DNA from: JACRBK01 sp964427955
Lineage (GTDB): Bacteria; Chloroflexota; Anaerolineae; Aggregatilineales; Aggregatilineaceae
DNA length: 10,194 bases
Reading direction: 5' to 3'
Assembly (NCBI GenBank): GCA_964427955.1
Contig: CAYRWY010000196.1
Location: forward strand, 1-10,194
Positions within the stretch are counted from its first letter, which is position 1; each line of letters starts with the position of its first letter. The position numbers and the translations under genes are program-made. The notes beneath the pieces are model-generated. The model was not told the origin of the DNA. It was given only the letters and a program-made list of their open reading frames with translations, and did no database searches. Positions 6,324 through 10,194 of this stretch are shown here, piece after piece.

Positions 6324-7648
6324 CCGGCCACCTCCGGCTGCTGATCGGCGTGATAGGGGATCATCCCCGCTGCCGCGGTCATGATCAGGCCCAGCACTAG
6401 CACATAATAACCATCGCCCGGATCGCTGATCCAACCTCCCGCCGCCGCGATCACCAGCACCAGCGCGAGGCCGCTCACGATCAGGCTGAGCGGCCAGGAG
6501 AACAGCCCGCCGGTCAGATCGGGCTGGCGTGTTGTAATCCAGTAGATCAAGGCTCCGGCGGCGGCGAGGCCCCACAGGTGCCAGTATTCGACGCCCAGCA
6601 GCACGTCGTCCGCTCCCCCGTGGTTACGAAACGGCAAAATGTTGACCACCACCACCAGGCTGGCCCCCACGGCGGACAGGCGGCGGGCCGTCTCGAAACG
6701 TCCACCGCGCTTCCAAAATGACGGCTGAAACAGGCTGACCAACCCGCTTGGCAGGTAGATGATGATGAGCAGCAGCACCGCGCCGGTCAGCGCCCCGGTG
6801 TATTCGTGGAGATAGCGCAGCCGCTCCGGGATCGCCTTGAGCGCCATCCCGCCCATGATCGGCCCGCTCCAATGCCCCAAACCACCCAACACGGCATAGG
6901 CCAGGATGTCCACCGCCTTGTCGAACCCGTAGTCCTTGGGCGTGATAATGCGCGTGGCGTGCCCGCTGAAAGCCCCGGCCACACCGGCGATCATGGCCCC
7001 CAGCACGAACGCCATATTCTTGTAGTAGACCACGTGAATGCCCAGCGTCGAGGCGACCTTCTCGTCCTGCCGGATGGCGGACATGGCGCGGCCCAGGCGT
7101 GACCGCTGCATCCGGTACAGGATGAAACCCAGCAGAATCAGGCACAACACCAGGTGCGAGGTTTCGGTCAGCTTGGGAATACGGTTGATCCCTCGCGCGC
7201 CGGACGTCAGTTCCACCGGCTCGTTGAGCAGGTTAGACAGGAATTCGTCGATATTCAGGACGACGATCCGCACGATCTCGCCAAACCCGATGGTCGCAAT
7301 GGCGAGGTAGATGTTGCGCAGCCGCAGCACCGGCAGCCCGATGGGGATCGCGACAATCCCTGCCGCCAGCGTGCCGCCCAGCAGGCTGACGCCGAAGGTC
7401 GCATCGTATTTTTTCGTCAGGATGACGCTGACATACGCGCCGACGGCCATGAATCCGGCGTTCGCCAGCGAAAACAGCCCGCAGTTCAGCGTCATATAGA
7501 TGCTCAGTCCCAAAATGGCGTTGATCAGCATGAACTGTACGACGGGTTCACGAAAACCCGCCGCCGCCATCTGGTCCAGCACCGGCTGCAACCCGGCGTC
7601 CAGCCCTTTGAGAATAATTTCCAGGACAGAATTGATAATTTCGATCAC
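6320..7648 (-). CDS. livM: Branched-chain amino acid ABC transporter permease LivM, with extra C-terminal membrane segments
   Basis: This is one of the two integral-membrane channel subunits of the importer. Residues about 36-315 are the LivM core: NLISIYMTLNCGLFSLANAGFMAVGAY-like entry helices, LRLRNIYLAIATIGFGEIVR, GARGINRIP, the cytoplasmic coupling segment GRAMSAIRQDEKVASTLGI, GGLGHWSGPIMGGM and YLPSGLVSLF. The usual protein ends soon after that last motif. Here about 120 further residues (324-442) contain roughly four hydrophobic segments (about 327-340, 357-371, 386-406 and 414-430). The predicted start is GTG at 7648, 20 nt after the livH stop, with only a weak GAAG as ribosome binding site. 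An internal ATG at 7570 is a weaker alternative. The first 35 residues form an amphipathic lead-in. The 3' end overlaps livG (ATGA). Function is well supported; the role of the extension is unknown. Confidence 0.92.
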   Translation of the reverse strand: MIEIINSVLEIILKGLDAGLQPVLDQMAAAGFREPVVQFMLINAILGLSIYMTLNCGLFSLANAGFMAVGAYVSVILTKKYDATFGVSLLGGTLAAGIVAIPIGLPVLRLRNIYLAIATIGFGEIVRIVVLNIDEFLSNLLNEPVELTSGARGINRIPKLTETSHLVLCLILLGFILYRMQRSRLGRAMSAIRQDEKVASTLGIHVVYYKNMAFVLGAMIAGVAGAFSGHATRIITPKDYGFDKAVDILAYAVLGGLGHWSGPIMGGMALKAIPERLRYLHEYTGALTGAVLLLIIIYLPSGLVSLFQPSFWKRGGRFETARRLSAVGASLVVVVNILPFRNHGGADDVLLGVEYWHLWGLAAAGALIYWITTRQPDLTGGLFSWPLSLIVSGLALVLVIAAAGGWISDPGDGYYVLVLGLIMTAAAGMIPYHADQQPEVAG

Positions 7649-7668
7649 AGCTTCAAGAACACTTTCGT

Positions 7669-8589
7669 TCAGGCGCGCTCTTCGACGGACTGGCCCAGCA
7701 GCCCGCGTGGACGCACAATCAGAATCACAAACAGCAGCAAAAACACGAAAGCTTCGCGGGTATCACTGCGCCCCAGAGCTACGCTGAATACTTCGATTCC
7801 GGCGACCAAAAAGCCGCCGATCACCGCGCCTTCGATGCTGCCCAGGCCGCCCAGGACGATCACGGTCAGACCCTTTAGCGAAACCGTCTCCCCCATGAAC
7901 GGCGTCATCGAGTTGAACGCCAGGCCGTACATCATCCCTGCGGCCCCGGCCAACGCCCCGGAGATGAAAAACGCGATCATGTAGGTCCGGTCCACGTTGA
8001 CGCCCATCAGGCTGGCGACGCGCTCGTTGAACGCGACGGTGCGCATCCCGCGCCCCAACCGTGTACGCAGCACCAGGAGGCGCAGCAGCACCATCAGGAG
8101 CAACGCGATCACCAATGCCGTCACCTGGATCGGCGTGACGACGACCGGCAGTCCCTTGATCGGATCGTCCGGGATGCTCCCAAACGGGAAACGCTTCTGC
8201 TCCGCGCCAAACCGAATCTGAGCCAGGTTGACGAGCAGCGCGGCGGCGCCGATGCTGCTGATGAGCTGGTTCATGCGGGGAGCATTGCGTTTGCGCAGCG
8301 GCCAGAAGGCGATCCGGTCCACAAGCACGCTGATCAATCCCGCGCCGAGCATCGCCGCCGGAATCGCCAGCCAGATCGGATATTGCAGCTCGTTGCAGGT
8401 GGACGAGAAAACCTGGTCCCCGCAGGCCGTATAGAACCCGACGAAAGCTCCGCACGCAAAAACGGCGCTGTGTGACAGGTTCAGCAGCCCTAACACGCTG
8501 AAGATCAGCGCATAGCCCAGGGCGAACAGGCTGTACAGCCCACCCAGCCACAGGGCATTGACCAATTGTTGAGGAATATCAATATTCAT
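7669..8589 (-). CDS. livH: Branched-chain amino acid ABC transporter permease LivH
   Basis: This is the partner permease of LivM, an integral membrane protein of 306 residues from the chosen start. Family features in order are ALWLGGLYSLFALGYALIFS and LGLLNLSHSAVFACGAFVGF near the N-terminus, the coupling segment LRTRLGRGMRTVAFNERVAS (175-194), SGALAGAAGMMYGL, LKGLTVIVLGGLGSIEGAVI and the closing RPRGLLGQ. The start is ambiguous. The ATG at 8589 (MNIDIPQQLVNAL) is preferred because the protein then begins like other LivH proteins and a GGATGG lies 6 nt upstream. An ATG at 8598 and a GTG at 8622 are in frame, but the GTG falls in the loop of a hairpin (8604-8636), making it a poor start. Four cysteines near the first periplasmic region (46, 56, 65 and nearby) are unremarked. 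It is the second gene of the operon. Confidence 0.94.
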   Translation of the reverse strand: MNIDIPQQLVNALWLGGLYSLFALGYALIFSVLGLLNLSHSAVFACGAFVGFYTACGDQVFSSTCNELQYPIWLAIPAAMLGAGLISVLVDRIAFWPLRKRNAPRMNQLISSIGAAALLVNLAQIRFGAEQKRFPFGSIPDDPIKGLPVVVTPIQVTALVIALLLMVLLRLLVLRTRLGRGMRTVAFNERVASLMGVNVDRTYMIAFFISGALAGAAGMMYGLAFNSMTPFMGETVSLKGLTVIVLGGLGSIEGAVIGGFLVAGIEVFSVALGRSDTREAFVFLLLFVILIVRPRGLLGQSVEERA

Positions 8590-8603
8590 GAAGCCCATCC
8601 AAA

Positions 8604-8636
8604 ACGGGGGAAGAACAGCCACCTGTCTTCCCCCGT
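8604..8636 (-). terminator. Intergenic hairpin between livK and livH (attenuator or mRNA-stabilising)
   Basis: This is a perfect 11-bp inverted repeat, ACGGGGGAAGA at 8604-8614 and TCTTCCCCCGT at 8626-8636, with an 11-nt loop. Read on the - strand, it starts 8 nt after the livK stop and is followed by TTTT (8600-8603 complement). The U-run is short, so partial termination or protection of the livK 3' end is more likely than full termination. Such elements after binding-protein genes are known to let the binding protein outnumber the permease. On the + strand no T-run follows. Confidence 0.65.
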
Positions 8637-8644
8637 AAAACAGT

Positions 8645-9874
8645 CTACATTCCGAACGCCTGAGCCGCCGTCTCTTCGGTCAGCACATCGAACTTGCCGC
8701 CCAGCACCACCTGGACCACCGGGATGTGGACCGGGTTGCGATCTTCGTCGAACGAGAACGCGCCCAGCGGCGTGGGATAATCCTTGATCGCCGCGAGAGC
8801 ATCCCGCACAGCCCCCGGATCCGCCGACCCGGCGCAGCGGATGGCCGTCGCGACCAGCCAGGCCCCGGTGTACGCCTGCGCGGCGAACTGGTCGGGCGCG
8901 GCGCCCTCGTAAGCGGCCTTATAGGAGTCGGTGAAGGAAACGCTGAGATCTTCGGCGCTGGCGATATTCCACGCTGCCCCGACGATCACACCTTCCGCCG
9001 CTTCGCCGCCCTGCTGGAACAGCACGGGCGAGTTGAAGCCGTTGCCGCCGATGATCGGACCCTGATAGCCCAACTGGCGCGCCTGGAGCACAATCGGCAC
9101 CGCTTCCGCGATCAGGGCCGAGACGACGATGGCGTCCGGGTTGTCGCCGATGAGGTTGGTCAACTGCGGCGAAAAATCGACATCGCCGCGCGCGAAGGTC
9201 TCGGTGCGCAGCGTCTCGATGTTGCTTTCCGCCAGGGCGTTTTTGAAGGCATCGTACCCGCTCAGGGTAAAGTCGTCGTCATTGCCGTAGATCACGCCCA
9301 CTTTTTTCAGGCCGAGCAGGGTCGTGGCCTGGGCAATCGTGTTCGGAATCACCTTCGCTTCGGGGAGGCTGTCGCGGAAAATAAACTTGTCCAGTTCGGG
9401 GTCATTATTCATGATCGTCAGGTCTTTGGCCGTGTTGCTGACGCCCAGCACCAGGATGCCCTTTTCAGCCGCGACCGGATCGGCAGCGAAAGCCTGCGCG
9501 GACAGCGTCGGACCGATGACGGCAGACAGGTCATTTTCGGCGGTGATCTTGTCCATTGCGGCAATGGTCGCTTCGCCATCGCTGCCGCCATCTTCGACCA
9601 CGACCTGCAATGTCACGCCTTCACCCAGGTACTTGGACTCGTTCACCTGGGCCACGGCCAGCTCGACCCCTTGCTTTTGCGGCACGCCGTAAGCAGCAAT
9701 ATTTCCCGACACGCCGAAGACGGCGCCAATGGTGACAGTGGCCGGAAGGCCGGTGGGCACCGGGCAGCCATCCCAGGCTCCCATGCCGGTACCATCCTGG
9801 GCGTGGGCCTGGAGCGGCAGTACGGCCACCAGGCTAATGGCACACACAATAAGGACACGGAATAGTTTGGTCAT
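8645..9874 (-). CDS. livK: Branched-chain amino acid ABC transporter substrate-binding protein LivK-like
   Basis: This is the extracytoplasmic solute-binding protein that captures the substrate, probably Leu/Ile/Val or a related amino acid or amide, and delivers it to LivHM. It has 409 residues. The N-terminus is a signal peptide (MTKLFR, hydrophobic 7-21, likely cleavage after AHA at 23-25). The rest is a type I periplasmic-binding fold: VTIGAVFGVSGNIAAYG, EDGGSDGEATIAAMDKI, SAVIGPTLSAQAFA, KKVGVIYGNDDDFTLSGYDAF and DQFAAQAYTGAWLVATAI. No lipobox is convincing; LIVC at 8-11 is too early and lacks Gly/Ala/Ser before Cys, so retention at the cell surface may occur by other means. Cysteines 37 and 347 could pair. 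The ATG at 9874 has an excellent ribosome binding site and a signal peptide directly after it. A GTG at 9946 lies upstream in frame but would bury the signal peptide. Substrate identity cannot be read from sequence. Confidence 0.94.
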   Translation of the reverse strand: MTKLFRVLIVCAISLVAVLPLQAHAQDGTGMGAWDGCPVPTGLPATVTIGAVFGVSGNIAAYGVPQKQGVELAVAQVNESKYLGEGVTLQVVVEDGGSDGEATIAAMDKITAENDLSAVIGPTLSAQAFAADPVAAEKGILVLGVSNTAKDLTIMNNDPELDKFIFRDSLPEAKVIPNTIAQATTLLGLKKVGVIYGNDDDFTLSGYDAFKNALAESNIETLRTETFARGDVDFSPQLTNLIGDNPDAIVVSALIAEAVPIVLQARQLGYQGPIIGGNGFNSPVLFQQGGEAAEGVIVGAAWNIASAEDLSVSFTDSYKAAYEGAAPDQFAAQAYTGAWLVATAIRCAGSADPGAVRDALAAIKDYPTPLGAFSFDEDRNPVHIPVVQVVLGGKFDVLTEETAAQAFGM

Positions 9875-9880
9875 GCGGCT

Positions 9881-9888
9881 TTCCTCCT
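9881..9888 (-). promoter_or_regulatory. Strong ribosome binding site of livK
   Basis: On the - strand, AGGAGGAA ends 6 nt before the ATG at 9874 (8 nt from AGGAGG). It is the best Shine-Dalgarno match in the window, it decides the livK start, and it fits the high expression expected of a binding protein. Confidence 0.85.
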
Positions 9889-9917
9889 GAGCGAATAAGG
9901 ATGAATTGGGGGTATAT

Positions 9918-9934
9918 TCCCGGCAAAACCGGGA
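9918..9934 (-). promoter_or_regulatory. Leader hairpin upstream of livK
   Basis: This is a 6-bp GC-rich inverted repeat (TCCCGG at 9918-9923, CCGGGA at 9929-9934) with a 5-nt loop. It lies between the proposed promoter and the livK ribosome binding site. It could be a 5' UTR stabiliser or an operator half-site pair. It is too short and lacks a T-run for a terminator. Function is unknown. Confidence 0.4.
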
Positions 9935-9959
9935 GCGACACCACAAACCTCTCCATTAG

Positions 9960-9989
9960 ATAATAAGACCTCTAGTTATAGAATAACAA
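9960..9989 (-). promoter_or_regulatory. Candidate sigma70-type promoter for the liv operon
   Basis: On the - strand, TTGTTA (complement of 9984-9989) and TATTAT (complement of 9960-9965) are separated by 18 nt. They match 4/6 and 5/6 of the -35 and -10 consensus. They lie in an AT-rich patch that contrasts with the GC-rich surroundings, giving a leader of roughly 80 nt before livK. This is prediction by eye only. Confidence 0.45.
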
Positions 9990-10021
9990 ATGCATGACCT
10001 TAATGATATAGCAGAATCAAA

Positions 10022-10052
10022 CAATTGACGGCGGGGCGACCGCCGTCAATTG
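10022..10052 (-). terminator. Perfect 13-bp inverted repeat, possible terminator
   Basis: CAATTGACGGCGG (10022-10034) is repeated in inverse at 10040-10052 around a 5-nt GGCGA loop. On the - strand the stem is followed by TTTGATT, a weak U-run, so it could end a transcript arriving from a gene right of the window, just before the livK promoter. On the + strand no T-run follows. A regulatory operator for livK is the alternative, since it lies about 33 nt upstream of the proposed -35. Confidence 0.5.
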
Positions 10053-10100
10053 GATCACGGAAAGGTTGATTGCCTAACGAGGCCGTTTGAAAAGTCGTTC

Positions 10101-10144
10101 AAGCCCCTCCCCACGAGTGGAGGAAGGGCCGGGGATAGGGGCTT
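10101..10144. repeat. Imperfect C-rich/G-rich hairpin, resembles a dispersed intergenic repeat
   Basis: The segment begins AAGCCCCT and ends AGGGGCTT (8-bp perfect outer arms). Inside, CCCCTCCCCAC can pair with GTGGAGGAAGGG apart from two bulged A residues. Strong C/G strand asymmetry and a complement reading CCCCTATCCCCGGCCCTTCC recall short palindromic repeats scattered between genes in many bacteria. Only one copy is present here, so repeat status is inferred. Confidence 0.4.
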
Positions 10145-10194
10145 CTAACGAAGCGGCCACAACTGCTGTTCGGTAGAGGCACCGGCGGGCAGCG

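Larger units (their letters stand above)
9875..10194. other. Intergenic region upstream of livK, up to the window edge
   Basis: These 320 bases hold no convincing complete gene. From left to right they contain the livK ribosome binding site, the leader hairpin, the AT-rich promoter patch, a perfect 13-bp inverted repeat (10022-10052) and an imperfect C-rich/G-rich hairpin repeat (10101-10144). At the far right, a - strand frame that is open at the edge would end with LPAGASTEQQLWPLR and a TAG at 10145-10147. This could be the 3' end of a neighbouring gene, but 15 codons are too few to decide. Confidence 0.6.

Noticed and set aside
6324..6575. Long N-terminal extension of livG
   Set aside because: It is livM read out of frame, and a good ribosome binding site precedes the ATG at 6323.
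9842..9853. Lipobox-like LIVC at residues 8-11 of LivK
   Set aside because: The cysteine is too close to the N-terminus, is preceded by Val rather than Gly/Ala/Ser, and the hydrophobic core continues past it to an AHA cleavage site.
8726..9865. 379-codon + strand open frame antisense to livK
   Set aside because: It mirrors livK almost end to end, has no recognisable domain or ribosome binding site, and is explained by GC-rich codon bias on the real strand, where a signal peptide and binding-protein fold are clear.

Overview
This GC-rich window most likely comes from a member of the Chloroflexota (Anaerolineae-like). The main clue is a secreted or anchored LysM protein with long Pro/Thr linkers (TPTPTPS-type), sitting beside MacB/LolD-like ATPases and a two-component system. 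This assignment is an inference from style, since no taxonomic marker is present. No tRNA, rRNA, CRISPR array or transposase is seen.

Left half, + strand (1-4852). Five closely packed genes look like one operon: a MacB/LolD-type ABC ATPase that enters the window already open and carries an AbrB-like C-terminal tail; a second ATPase of the same family (ATGA overlap); a membrane-anchored LysM protein (25-nt overlap); a sensor histidine kinase (37-nt gap); and an OmpR/PhoB-type response regulator (ATGA overlap). No permease lies in the window, and an FtsX/MacB-type permease is expected to the left. The set suggests an envelope-related ABC export or mechanotransmission machine with its own two-component control.

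Right half, - strand (9874 down to 4849). This is a complete branched-chain amino acid (HAAT family) uptake operon in the order livK-livH-livM-livG-livF: solute-binding protein, two permeases and two ATPases. LivM has an extra C-terminal block of about 120 residues with about four hydrophobic segments. A GC-rich hairpin lies between livK and livH and probably lowers expression of the membrane components relative to the binding protein. The operon meets the response regulator tail to tail, and a single palindromic CTAG supplies both TAG stops.

Right edge (9875-10194) has no convincing complete gene. It holds a probable livK promoter and leader hairpin, a perfect 13-bp inverted repeat, a C-rich/G-rich imperfect hairpin resembling dispersed intergenic repeats, and possibly the last codons of another - strand gene.
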